NCBI RefSeq assembly: GCF_037935975.1
Contig: NZ_CP149817.1
Location: 806,001-870,000 of the forward strand
Direction of reading: 5' to 3'
Source of the DNA: Teredinibacter turnerae
GTDB taxonomy: Bacteria > Pseudomonadota > Gammaproteobacteria > Pseudomonadales > Cellvibrionaceae
DNA: 64,000 bases
Shown one piece after another: positions 19,507 to 27,981 of this stretch. Below the pieces are notes generated by a model, which worked only from the letters and a program-made list of their open reading frames with translations, was not told the origin of the DNA and ran no database searches. Numbering within the stretch: position 1 is the stretch's first letter; each line of letters begins with the position of its first letter. The position numbers and the translations under genes are program-made.

Positions 19507-20292
19507 ATGCGTCCTTTTCGACTTTTACAGATAACGGATTGTCACCTGGGCAGTGTGCCGGGGGAAAAGCTCCTCGGCATGGATACTGATCAGAGCCTGC
19601 ACGATGTGCTACAACTGATTCAGGCCAACGAAGCCCCAGACCTGATTTTGGCCACTGGCGACATCTCCAATGATGGCGGTGTGGCGTCGTACGAGCGTTT
19701 TATCCAGTTGATCGAGCGCTACTTCCCTAATACACCCCTGGCATGGTTGCCTGGTAATCACGACGATCCCACCAATATGGACCAGGTAGCGCGCTTGCCC
19801 ATCGAGGCCCATTGCGTGCGCGGTGGCTGGAATATGATCTTCCTCGATTCCCGTATTCCCATGGAAGTGGGTGGCGATCTGGAAGACTACGAACTCGACC
19901 GTCTTGAGCGACTGCTGAGTGCATATCCGCGATTACCAGCGGCGATTTTCCTGCATCACCAGCCGATTCCTGTTGGCAGCGAGTGGCTCGATACCTACGT
20001 GGTGCGTAATAACAAGCCTTTTTTCAAAATCCTCGATAAATACCCGAACGTTAAAACCGTGTGCTGGGGTCATGTGCATCAGCAGTTCGACGCGGAGCGC
20101 AAAGGCGTTAAGTTACTGGCAACGCCGTCCACCTGCGTACAGTTCTTGCCGCGTTCGTCCGACTTCGGCGTAGACCGCGTAATGCCGGGTTACCGACGTT
20201 TCGAGCTGCACGCCAATGGCGAACTCACTACCCAGGTGTGCCGCATTAAAGACAAGGTCTACCAAATCGACTTTGCGTCAACGGGTTACTAG
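19507..20292 (+). CDS. cpdA: 3',5'-cyclic AMP phosphodiesterase
   Basis: About 261 residues of the calcineurin-like metallophosphoesterase fold. All metal ligand blocks are present in order: QITDCHLG, ATGDISND, PGNHDD, HHQPI and CWGHVHQ. It lowers cAMP in the cytoplasm and so tunes CRP-dependent genes. It lies in the conserved nudF-parE block with a 235-base leader containing two hairpins, which suggests separate post-transcriptional control. Confidence 0.92.
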   Translation: MRPFRLLQITDCHLGSVPGEKLLGMDTDQSLHDVLQLIQANEAPDLILATGDISNDGGVASYERFIQLIERYFPNTPLAWLPGNHDDPTNMDQVARLPIEAHCVRGGWNMIFLDSRIPMEVGGDLEDYELDRLERLLSAYPRLPAAIFLHHQPIPVGSEWLDTYVVRNNKPFFKILDKYPNVKTVCWGHVHQQFDAERKGVKLLATPSTCVQFLPRSSDFGVDRVMPGYRRFELHANGELTTQVCRIKDKVYQIDFASTGY

Positions 20293-20357
20293 ACGTCGCG
20301 CCGTATACTCACTCAAGCTCCAAGTCACCAACCCCCTGCGACCAATAAGTTCATATT

Positions 20358-20382
20358 ACACCTCCGCCTCTGGCGGAGGTGT
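20358..20382 (+). terminator. GC-rich hairpin between cpdA and yqiA
   Basis: Perfect 11-base arms ACACCTCCGCC / GGCGGAGGTGT with a 3-base loop. It lacks a T-run and may be a pause or processing hairpin. Confidence 0.45.
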
Positions 20383-20467
20383 GACAATCCCCGTTCAGAT
20401 CACCGCGCTAATCAACTGTCTTTACGTTAGAATTGTTCGTTGAACAACTCGAGGTAGCGCGCTCCCT

Positions 20468-21049
20468 ATGCAGTATTTGCTCTATATCCACGGTTTTCTC
20501 AGTTCCCCCCAATCGCTGAAAGCACGAGTAACCGCCAGCTGGATGACGGAACATCACCCCGGTATCACATTTCTCTGCCCGGAACTCTCTTCTTACCCAC
20601 AGCAGGCTTCAGCAGCGCTGAATGAACTAACCGCAGAACTACCCGCGGAGCAGCTTGGCGTTATAGGCAGTTCGTTGGGCGGTTTCTGGGCGACCTGGCT
20701 GCTTGAACGTCGACGCGCAAAACGCGCGGTATTGATTAACCCGGCGGTAACGCCGCAAAACCTGGTGGGCGAATTGCTCGATAAGCCGCTCAAAAACTAC
20801 TATTCCTCAGCGGAATACCGTTTGGATAGCTCCCATGTGGCAGCGCTAAAGGCCTGCGATTATGCTAACCTGCGTCGTCCCGAGGCCTATTGGCTAATGG
20901 TTCAGAAAGGTGACGAAACCCTGTCGTATGAGCAGTCTGTGGCCAAGTATCACGCGTCGCGTCAAACCATTGAAGAGGGCGGCAGTCACACATTTGACGG
21001 ATATGAAAACTGGCTGCCCGAGATACTAAGCTTTTTGCAAACGCCTTAA
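20468..21049 (+). CDS. yqiA: YqiA-type alpha/beta-hydrolase esterase
   Basis: About 193 residues. YIHGFLSSPQS is the oxyanion strand-turn, IGSSLGGFWA gives the nucleophile elbow (GSSLGG), and the C-terminal GGSHTFDGYE supplies the catalytic histidine. YqiA of E. coli is a short-chain esterase. Conserved position just before parE. No signal peptide, so cytoplasmic. Confidence 0.9.
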   Translation: MQYLLYIHGFLSSPQSLKARVTASWMTEHHPGITFLCPELSSYPQQASAALNELTAELPAEQLGVIGSSLGGFWATWLLERRRAKRAVLINPAVTPQNLVGELLDKPLKNYYSSAEYRLDSSHVAALKACDYANLRRPEAYWLMVQKGDETLSYEQSVAKYHASRQTIEEGGSHTFDGYENWLPEILSFLQTP

Positions 21050-21125
21050 ATTCTGGCGAGCGCGCACCAACTGGCCGCCACTCGTCGGGCGAATAATTAA
21101 AACCACGAAATCTAGTAAGCGAACC

Positions 21126-23012
21126 ATGGCAAATTACACCGCAGAAGATATTGAAGTTCTCACGGGCTTAGATCCGGTCAAAAAACGACCGGGCATGTAT
21201 ACCGATACCAACCGCCCCAACCACTTGGCACAAGAAGTTATCGACAACAGTGTCGACGAAGCGCTGGCTGGCTTTGCCCGAAAAATTCAAGTCACCCTGC
21301 ACAAGGATAACTCCATCAGTGTCGCCGACGACGGTCGCGGCATGCCCGTGGATTTACACCCCGAACAAAACAAACCGGGGGTAGAAGTTATTCTTTCCAC
21401 GCTTCATGCGGGCGGTAAATTTTCCAACAAAAATTACCAGTTTTCCGGTGGACTGCACGGTGTTGGGGTGTCGGTTGTTAATGCCCTGTCGAAAATTCTG
21501 GAAGTGACGATCAAGCGCGACGGCCAGGTGTATCGCATAGGGTTTCAAAGTGGCGATAAATCCGTCGATTTGCATGTGGTGGATACCTGCGGCAAACGCA
21601 ACACCGGTACCAGCGTGCGCTTTTTGCCAGATCCAAAATATTTTGATTCGCCCAAGTTCTCTGTTTCCCGTTTGCGACATGTACTGCGTGCAAAAGCGGT
21701 GCTCTGCCCTGGCCTGGAAGTGGTGTTTACGGATGAGCAGTCCGGCGAAACCGATACCTGGTATTACGAAGACGGCCTGCGCGATTACCTGACTGCTGCA
21801 ACGCAAGGGTGGGAAACCCTGCCTGCCGAACCGTTTGTTGGCAGTTTCAGTGCTGAATCTGAGGCTGCAGACTGGGCCGTGCAATGGCTGCCTGAAGGTG
21901 GTGAAATCACGCAAGAAAGCTACGTTAACCTTATTCCCACCGCGCAGGGCGGCACTCACGTAAACGGTTTGCGTACCGGGCTTATGGAGGCCATGCGCGA
22001 ATATTGCGAGATACGCAATCTAATTCCACGCGGCGTGAAGCTGGCGCCGGACGATATTTGGGCTAACTGCTGTTTTGTGCTGTCGTCCAAACTGGCAGAC
22101 CCTCAGTTTTCCGGGCAAACCAAAGAGCGATTGTCATCGCGCGAAGCGGCGGCGTTTGTCTCGGGCGTAGCCAAAGATGCGTTCAGCCTGTGGTTGAACC
22201 AACACACAGAAGACGGCGATAAACTGGCTGACTACTGCATCAGCAACGCACAAAAGCGCGTGCGATCGAGCAAAAAGATCGCGCGTAAAAAAGTAACCGC
22301 GGGCCCCGCGCTGCCAGGCAAGCTAGCCGACTGCTCTTCGGACGATCCAGCCGCAGGTGAGTTGTTTTTAGTGGAAGGTGACTCCGCTGGCGGTTCTGCC
22401 AAGCAAGCGCGAGACCGTGTAAATCAAGCCATTATGCCGTTGCGCGGCAAAATTCTTAACACCTGGGAAGTCGATAGTGCCGAGGTGCTCGGGTCCCAGG
22501 AAGTGCACGATATTTCCGTTGCGCTGGGTATAGATCCGGGTTCCGACAACCTGGAAAATCTGCGCTACCACAAAGTCTGTATCCTCGCTGATGCTGACTC
22601 CGACGGCCTGCACATTGCCACCTTGTTGTGTGCCTTGTTCGTTCGCCACTTTCCTTCGCTGGTTAAAGCTGGCCACGTATTTGTCGCGATGCCACCATTG
22701 TTCCGTATCGATATAGGCCAGGATGTTTACTACGCGCTCGACGAAAGCGAAAAACAAGGCATTCTCGACCGCATCGCCGCCGAAAAGAAAAAAGGCAAAG
22801 TCAACGTACAGCGCTTTAAAGGTCTGGGCGAAATGAACCCCATGCAACTGCGCGAAACCACCATGGCCGTCGATACCCGCCGCCTGGTTCAACTGGTAAT
22901 AGAACCCGGCGACGACACCCACCAAATAATGGATATGCTCCTCGCAAAAAAACGCTCTAGCGATCGCAAAGAGTGGTTGGAGACAAAAGGGGATATGGCG
23001 GAAGTGGGGTAG
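21126..23012 (+). CDS. parE: DNA topoisomerase IV subunit B
   Basis: About 628 residues. GHKL ATPase motifs QEVIDNSVDEALAG, VADDGRGMPVD and GGLHGVGVSVVNALS; transducer domain about residues 220-390; TOPRIM motif LVEGDSAGGSAKQARDR with metal-binding DADSDGLHI; C-terminal QRFKGLGEMNP. The short length without an insert and the ParE-like opening (GLDPVKKRPGMYT) separate it from GyrB. With ParC (not in the window) it decatenates daughter chromosomes. A strong terminator follows. Confidence 0.95.
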   Translation: MANYTAEDIEVLTGLDPVKKRPGMYTDTNRPNHLAQEVIDNSVDEALAGFARKIQVTLHKDNSISVADDGRGMPVDLHPEQNKPGVEVILSTLHAGGKFSNKNYQFSGGLHGVGVSVVNALSKILEVTIKRDGQVYRIGFQSGDKSVDLHVVDTCGKRNTGTSVRFLPDPKYFDSPKFSVSRLRHVLRAKAVLCPGLEVVFTDEQSGETDTWYYEDGLRDYLTAATQGWETLPAEPFVGSFSAESEAADWAVQWLPEGGEITQESYVNLIPTAQGGTHVNGLRTGLMEAMREYCEIRNLIPRGVKLAPDDIWANCCFVLSSKLADPQFSGQTKERLSSREAAAFVSGVAKDAFSLWLNQHTEDGDKLADYCISNAQKRVRSSKKIARKKVTAGPALPGKLADCSSDDPAAGELFLVEGDSAGGSAKQARDRVNQAIMPLRGKILNTWEVDSAEVLGSQEVHDISVALGIDPGSDNLENLRYHKVCILADADSDGLHIATLLCALFVRHFPSLVKAGHVFVAMPPLFRIDIGQDVYYALDESEKQGILDRIAAEKKKGKVNVQRFKGLGEMNPMQLRETTMAVDTRRLVQLVIEPGDDTHQIMDMLLAKKRSSDRKEWLETKGDMAEVG

Positions 23013-23394
23013 TGCTCACATTACATTCGTAGTGCCGAATTTTTCAGGCACATCTTAAAGCACATTTTAAAAAGCCTCGCCAAATTATTTTGCTGAGGCT
23101 TTTTTATATCTGGCTCGATTCCATTAAAAGTGCTTGTTTAATTGGCTGCATCGCCGTTGTAGCCACGCCTGAATGCGAAGAGCGTGCGCCCGAAATTACC
23201 GAATCGGCAGGAATGTACCTTTGGATATCTCGCTATCTCTAATATCCTTCAACCTATAGTTTTTCGATTAACTAAATGCCTATCGGTCAATTAATTCATT
23301 TATGCGTAGTGACAAAAATGCCTGGGCATGTGATTAGGCTATTTCAATCCTACTGCGCATCCGCATCGTATTTTTGATAAAAACTGGCCGAACC
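23013..23394. other. Convergent intergenic region parE / alaX
   Basis: About 380 bases. It contains the parE terminator at 23069-23106. The remaining AT-rich 290 bases show no gene, and no obvious terminator for the minus-strand cysteine operon. Confidence 0.5.
23069..23106 (+). terminator. Rho-independent terminator of parE
   Basis: AAAAAGCCTC (23069-23078) pairs with GAGGCTTTTT (23095-23104) and runs into a T-tract. The A-run on the other side makes it potentially bidirectional. Confidence 0.88.
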
Positions 23395-24123
23395 TCACCC
23401 CCAGCTGATTTCAATTCGGCGATTGCTTTTGCTCACTTTTTTAATTTTTGTACATACTACGGTATTTATTTCACTGGTGGTTTTTACATGGGTGCCGCCG
23501 CAAGGTTGGGTGTCGATTCCCTCGATTTTTACGAGTCGGATGCGGCCGTTATAGGCGGGTGGGGCGACGTCGGCGGACTTTATCAGGTCTGTGTTACTGG
23601 CAAGTTCTTCTGGGGTAATGCTGGCGGGTGTGACGGCTGCGGCTTTTTGAATCAGGGCGTTGAGTTCTTCGGTAATCCCTTCTTTAGTAACACTAGGCTC
23701 AGGCAGGTCGAAGTCCAGGCGCGCTTTGTCTTCACTGATATTGCAGCCAGTTACGGGAGCATCGACCAGCGCACATAGCAGATGCAGGCACGTATGAAAT
23801 TGCATGTGGCGGTAACGACGGTCCCAGTTCAGCGTTTGTACCGCAGAGAGGCCAATGTGTTCCTCGCTCAGCGGTGTGTCCAACTCCAGCCAGATTTGTT
23901 GGGTCTGCTCTCTATCTCGGTAGGTATTGGTGACGTTTCGGCTGGTGCCGTCGGGAAACTCCAGGGTACCCGTATCGCCAGGCTGACCGCCACCAAGCGG
24001 ATAAAAAATGGTTTTATCAAAAAGTGCGAAATTCTCTTTAATTGCAAGTAAACTGGCTTCCAGCGTTTTGCTGTAAGGTTCGTCATCGTAGATGGATTGG
24101 GTGGTTAATTCATGCAGACTCAT
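23395..24123 (-). CDS. AlaX-type alanyl-tRNA editing protein
   Basis: About 242 residues. It matches the stand-alone editing domain related to AlaRS: an N-terminal FYPLGGGQPGDTG segment, zinc ligands H110-x3-H114 (HTCLH) and C208GGTH212. AlaX proteins hydrolyse Ser-tRNA(Ala) or Gly-tRNA(Ala) in the cytoplasm. Its start overlaps the serine acetyltransferase stop by 14 bases, so it is the last gene of the cysteine operon and probably coupled to it. Presence of a serine-editing factor in a serine-to-cysteine operon is suggestive: it may guard against a mischarged pathway amino acid. That link is inference. Confidence 0.88.
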   Translation of the reverse strand: MSLHELTTQSIYDDEPYSKTLEASLLAIKENFALFDKTIFYPLGGGQPGDTGTLEFPDGTSRNVTNTYRDREQTQQIWLELDTPLSEEHIGLSAVQTLNWDRRYRHMQFHTCLHLLCALVDAPVTGCNISEDKARLDFDLPEPSVTKEGITEELNALIQKAAAVTPASITPEELASNTDLIKSADVAPPAYNGRIRLVKIEGIDTQPCGGTHVKTTSEINTVVCTKIKKVSKSNRRIEISWG

Positions 24124-25126
24124 TTAATCGTCCTTTCGCATTTATGGTCATGTTACGCAGCATATGGGTTAACTGTGGCGGGCTGATTAATGTAATTTCG
24201 TGCCCATCGTCTTTTAGTTGCAGGTGTAGCGGTTCCGCATAACTGGAGTGATCAATATCTTCTACGAGTTCCATTTTTAACACAACCACATGCTCGTGAG
24301 AGGACTGGGGAATAACGTTAATGGCGGATATTTCTATGTGGTTGTTGTCTACTATGCTAGCGGACAATCGAGTAAAGCCGTTGCATAGCAGTACAACTTC
24401 ATTTTGGTGGACCAGCGAGCCATACACTTTCGTAAACGGCGGCTGTGCGGGCAGGTGGGATTTATTAATCTGGATTTGGTTGACAATAGAAACCCGTGTA
24501 CCAGCGGGAATACTTTTTGTGACGACGCAATTGGGGCTGATAAAAACATCGTCGCCAATATCAATTGGGCCAAGAAGGCGCGCGTTAGAGCCGATCTGCA
24601 CGCGATCCCCAAGCGTTGGGTGGCGCTTGTCAGAAGCATTGCCCGAGATGCCGTAAGCGCCGAGAATAACGCCGCCGAGAATATAGCAATCTTTGCCAAT
24701 GCAGCAGGTTTCGCCAATGACGGTACCGAAGGCGTGATCCAGTACGAACCGTTTACCAATGCGCGCCGCGTGATGGATATCGATTCCCAAAGTACGTTTA
24801 CTAACTTCAGAGATCCTTACCGCCAAATGTTCCATTCCGGGTTCGTGAGCGCCGGCTAGCCAGAAAAAGTGGGCGATACGGTAATATACAATCGCCAAAA
24901 AAGATGATGAGTTCTCCAAAAGGAGATCCAACCGACCACCGGCAGCTGGGTCTTTGTCGGCAAACGCTTGCAGATCATCCATGAGATCCCGAACCAGTGT
25001 GCTCGACGTGCCAAATGGAAAAAGGCCCATATCTTTAATGCACTTTATTTCGAACCCTGTGAGGTGTTGATAAATAATACTGGTTAGTTTGCTTTCCATA
25101 CTCATGGCAGTTGTGGAAAAAGTCAT
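24110..25126 (-). CDS. Serine O-acetyltransferase with C-terminal extension
   Basis: About 338 residues. The N-terminal helical part precedes a left-handed beta-helix of hexapeptide repeats (about residues 115-212). Catalytic signatures of CysE/EpsC are present: GIDIHHAARIG and DHAFGTVIGET (His 131), then GDRVQIGSNARLLGPIDIG. It acetylates serine with acetyl-CoA to give O-acetylserine for the cysteine synthase gene directly upstream. The unusual feature is about 125 residues after the beta-helix (from residue 213) that ordinary enzymes lack; they look like a small alpha/beta or beta-rich domain I do not recognise. AAGGTGG precedes the chosen ATG. Confidence 0.85.
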   Translation of the reverse strand: MTFSTTAMSMESKLTSIIYQHLTGFEIKCIKDMGLFPFGTSSTLVRDLMDDLQAFADKDPAAGGRLDLLLENSSSFLAIVYYRIAHFFWLAGAHEPGMEHLAVRISEVSKRTLGIDIHHAARIGKRFVLDHAFGTVIGETCCIGKDCYILGGVILGAYGISGNASDKRHPTLGDRVQIGSNARLLGPIDIGDDVFISPNCVVTKSIPAGTRVSIVNQIQINKSHLPAQPPFTKVYGSLVHQNEVVLLCNGFTRLSASIVDNNHIEISAINVIPQSSHEHVVVLKMELVEDIDHSSYAEPLHLQLKDDGHEITLISPPQLTHMLRNMTINAKGRLNESA

Positions 25127-25146
25127 AACCCCACCTTGGCGCGTGC

Positions 25147-26067
25147 CTACTCAGAAAAATAATTCAGATACGAATCTACCTGGTCATAGGCCAGGGCGAT
25201 AACATTGCTGTTTTGTGGTATTTCTCGTTTAGCGAGTTGTGAAATAGCAACTAGGTTGGCGGCTGACGATAACCCAAGACTGATCCCTTCGTTGCGAAGA
25301 ATACGTTTGACCATGGATTTACAATCGGCCGTGCGAATTTGTACTGTATCGTCCAGCAGGCCAACATTAAGCACATCTGGCACTATGCCAACCGACAATC
25401 CCTGAAGGTCATGGGGCGCATGGATATTATTTCTAAGGTCGCAACCTTCTGGCTCAACGCCAATGACTTTGAGTTCAGGCCAGCGTTTTTTCAGTATTTC
25501 TCCCACACCGGTAATATGGCCTCCGGTGCCTATGCCGCCGACAAAATAGGCCAATCCCTGACGAGAGAAATCTTCAACAATTTCCTGTGACGTGGTTTCT
25601 CTGTGAGTTTGGGGGTTAGCTGGATTTTTTTGCTGATTAAGCATCACGTAATCGGGATTCGACAGCTGAATTTCCCAGGCTAATTCGCCGTGCGAGTTGT
25701 TACCTCGCGTACTGTCTGACAAAATAACATCAGCCCCGTAAAGGTGGAGTAAGCGTTGTTTTTCTACGCTGTAATTATCGGGAATGACCAGCACAAGCTT
25801 ATAGCCTAAAATATTTGCTGCCATCGCCAGTCCTATTCCGGTATTTCCACCGCTAGGCTCCAGAATAACCTGACCACTATTGGGTTTAAGTATGCCGCGC
25901 TTTTCCGCGTCTTTAATCATACCCAACGCAATTCTGACTTTATGGCTACCCCCGGGGTTAAAGCTTTCCATTTTTAAAAAAACATTGACACCCAGTTCGC
26001 GGGAAAGCTTTTGCAAAGTGATAACCGGGGTATTGCCGACCGTTTCTAAAATATTCTGATAAATCAT
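25147..26067 (-). CDS. PLP-dependent cysteine synthase (CysK/CysM family)
   Basis: About 306 residues of fold-type II. PLP lysine K43 lies in NPGGSHKVR, a variant of the usual NPxxSVKxR. EPSGGNTGIGLA is the substrate-binding loop (usual TSGNT), and GGIGTGGHITGVG binds the cofactor phosphate with His where Thr is usual. It beta-replaces the acetyl (or phosphate) of activated serine with sulfur. The neighbouring sulfur-carrier fusion and JAMM gene point to a protein thiocarboxylate as sulfur donor, as for mycobacterial CysM, rather than free sulfide. The product could be cysteine or a related thio-amino acid; the active-site variants leave this open. Confidence 0.85.
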   Translation of the reverse strand: MIYQNILETVGNTPVITLQKLSRELGVNVFLKMESFNPGGSHKVRIALGMIKDAEKRGILKPNSGQVILEPSGGNTGIGLAMAANILGYKLVLVIPDNYSVEKQRLLHLYGADVILSDSTRGNNSHGELAWEIQLSNPDYVMLNQQKNPANPQTHRETTSQEIVEDFSRQGLAYFVGGIGTGGHITGVGEILKKRWPELKVIGVEPEGCDLRNNIHAPHDLQGLSVGIVPDVLNVGLLDDTVQIRTADCKSMVKRILRNEGISLGLSSAANLVAISQLAKREIPQNSNVIALAYDQVDSYLNYFSE

Positions 26068-26081
26068 CCAGCGGTGTTCTC

Positions 26082-27512
26082 CTAATAAATTGGCATGCTG
26101 GTGTCTATATCACGGGTCCAGCCAACCATACCTTCGCGCAGCACATAAACTTTGGAGAAGCCGTGTTTGAGCATAAGATCAGCGGCGCGCTCGGCACGTC
26201 TTCCGGCCAGGCAGATGATGTAGTGGGTTTGTGATTTGTCGAGTCGGAACAATTGGTCTTCCAATTCGCCCAGTGGGATATTGATGACTTCCGGCAATAC
26301 GCAAATTTCGAGTTCTTGCATATCGCGTACATCCAGAAGTACGGCGTCTTGCATTAGGGTTGGGTCTTGCATCATGTGTGCAAGGTCGGTAGTTTGAATA
26401 TAGTGGTGTTCAGTCAACATGGTGAGCTCCGAGCTGCTGTCGCTGCAAGTTTGGGGGGTGTAAGTGAATTGTTTAATTGCATCTTTGTTCGCACAGGCTT
26501 TGCAATGCGGGTCTTTTTTAACTTTTACGCTGCGGAAGTTCATGCCTAGCGCATCAAAACGCAATAATTTCCCAGCGAGAGACTCGCCCATGTCCAACAA
26601 AATTTTTACCGCCTCAGTCGCCTGTATGGTGCCTACGACACCGGGCAATACGCCAATAACGCCACCAGCGCTGCAGTTAGGTGCAAGCTCAGCCGGTGGG
26701 CTTTCGGGAAATACACAGCGGTAGCAAGGTCCGCCGTCGTGGTTAAACACACTTATTTGGCCGTCGAATTGGTGAATCGAACCTGAAACCAAGGGTTTTT
26801 CAAGGAGTACGCAGGCGTCGTTTACCAGGTAGCGGGTGGCAAAATTGTCAGAGCCGTCAATAACCAAGTCGTAATCCGTAATTATGTCGAAAGCGTTATC
26901 GGGCGAGAGGGCGCAAGTGTGGGTTTGAATATTGAGATGTTTATTAATATCGAGTAATCGGGTTTTAGCCGATTCGACTTTAAGTTCGCCAATGGTGTTG
27001 TGACCGTGCACAATTTGTCGTTGTAGATTGCTCTCCTCGACGACATCAAAATCGATGAGCCCCAGCGTTCCCACGCCAGCTGCTGCTAAGTAGAGGGCGA
27101 TAGGCGAACCTAAACCGCCGGTACCAATAATTAAAACGCGCGCGGCTTTCAGTCTGCCCTGGCCTTTGCGACCAACGTTCGGCAACAACAAGTGGCGGGA
27201 GTAGCGCTCGACTTCCTCTTTACTCAGTTCCGCCGGCGTCAAATCTATGCCACCGGATGTGGCGAGTAGAATTTCTACCGTAGAATCGCTTGCCACCGAC
27301 TGGGCGAGGCTGCCGTGTTCGTCGTTTATGACCAGCATAAAGTGATTTTTAAACTCCCCGTTGGGGTGAAAAAAGTGGGCTTTTAATGCATCCACTTGCT
27401 CACAAACAGCGACTAATGCATCTTCGACAGTACTTGCCGCAGGCACGTCAAATTCGTTAGTGTCGAGTTTTACAATTTTCGCGACGCGATCTGGAACAAT
27501 GATCTTAGCCAT
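26082..27512 (-). CDS. Fusion: sulfur carrier (ThiS/MoaD-like) + E1-like adenylyltransferase + rhodanese
   Basis: About 476 residues from the ATG at 27512, preceded by GGAG; the frame is open far upstream, but that part overlaps the JAMM gene and has no homology. Residues 1-88 are a beta-grasp carrier ending in SGG (G87-G88). Residues 97-345 are a MoeB/ThiF E1: GTGGLG (130-135), catalytic-type C280 (NCSAGG), and zinc pairs C263xxC266 and C337xxC340. Residues 370-476 are a rhodanese with active-site loop C434LAGRR. The E1 adenylates a carrier C-terminus and the rhodanese donates sulfur to make a thiocarboxylate. It corresponds to mycobacterial CysO fused to MoeZ. The carrier GG is internal, so it needs release or acts in a different way. 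Confidence 0.88.
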   Translation of the reverse strand: MAKIIVPDRVAKIVKLDTNEFDVPAASTVEDALVAVCEQVDALKAHFFHPNGEFKNHFMLVINDEHGSLAQSVASDSTVEILLATSGGIDLTPAELSKEEVERYSRHLLLPNVGRKGQGRLKAARVLIIGTGGLGSPIALYLAAAGVGTLGLIDFDVVEESNLQRQIVHGHNTIGELKVESAKTRLLDINKHLNIQTHTCALSPDNAFDIITDYDLVIDGSDNFATRYLVNDACVLLEKPLVSGSIHQFDGQISVFNHDGGPCYRCVFPESPPAELAPNCSAGGVIGVLPGVVGTIQATEAVKILLDMGESLAGKLLRFDALGMNFRSVKVKKDPHCKACANKDAIKQFTYTPQTCSDSSSELTMLTEHHYIQTTDLAHMMQDPTLMQDAVLLDVRDMQELEICVLPEVINIPLGELEDQLFRLDKSQTHYIICLAGRRAERAADLMLKHGFSKVYVLREGMVGWTRDIDTSMPIY

Positions 27513-27522
27513 ACACAATCTC

Positions 27523-27981
27523 CTACTCTGTTTCCGTTTGTAAAAATCCATGCGCATCGTACTGGGCGATACAGGTGTAATCTCCGTCACGATAGGCGAA
27601 CAGTTTTGCTCCACGCGCACAGCCGTTGTTAATGTCCGCAACAAGATAGTTAACGTCGTAGATCGGCTCCCCCATGTAGAGCGCCTTGTCTTTATCTTCG
27701 CTGCTGAAATACGCCCCCACGTCGGGGTGCGAGTGGTAAATGATGGTCGCGGGATTGGCGGAGGAAAAGCTTCCCTCAAGAGCACGCACATCTTTGATGG
27801 AAAAGCTGTATCCGTTTTTTGCTGTGCGGGGATAAAGCTCAGGGTCACGTTTGTTAAGGTCGTTTTGAATATTAGTACCCTTGTAGACCGTTCCGTCTGC
27901 CGCAACAAATCCGCAGGACTCTTCTGGGTAGGTTTTCTCGCCGTGAGCGTAAATGTTCGTTAGCAAGGTATTGTCTAACAT
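27523..27981 (-). CDS. JAMM/MPN metallopeptidase (Mec/QbsD-like)
   Basis: About 152 residues. The complete JAMM zinc motif is present: E21 in EESCG, then H83-S-H85-P and S93-x-x-D96 (HSHPDVGAYFSSED). In mycobacteria the homologue Mec cleaves cysteine from CysO; in thioquinolobactin synthesis a relative trims the carrier to expose its Gly-Gly. Here it is the first gene of the operon, 10 bases before the carrier/E1/rhodanese fusion, so either role fits: release of the carrier after G88, or hydrolysis of the carrier-cysteine adduct. The ATG at 27981 has AGGCG upstream; a TTG at 28002 is less likely. Confidence 0.88.
   Translation of the reverse strand: MLDNTLLTNIYAHGEKTYPEESCGFVAADGTVYKGTNIQNDLNKRDPELYPRTAKNGYSFSIKDVRALEGSFSSANPATIIYHSHPDVGAYFSSEDKDKALYMGEPIYDVNYLVADINNGCARGAKLFAYRDGDYTCIAQYDAHGFLQTETE

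Noticed and set aside
21126-23012. GyrB rather than ParE
   Set aside because: The length, lack of the gammaproteobacterial GyrB insert and yqiA-parE order favour ParE.
27513-27908. 132-residue upstream extension of the carrier/E1/rhodanese gene
   Set aside because: It overlaps the JAMM gene in another frame, is Thr/Arg-rich without homology, and GGAG precedes the ATG at 27512.
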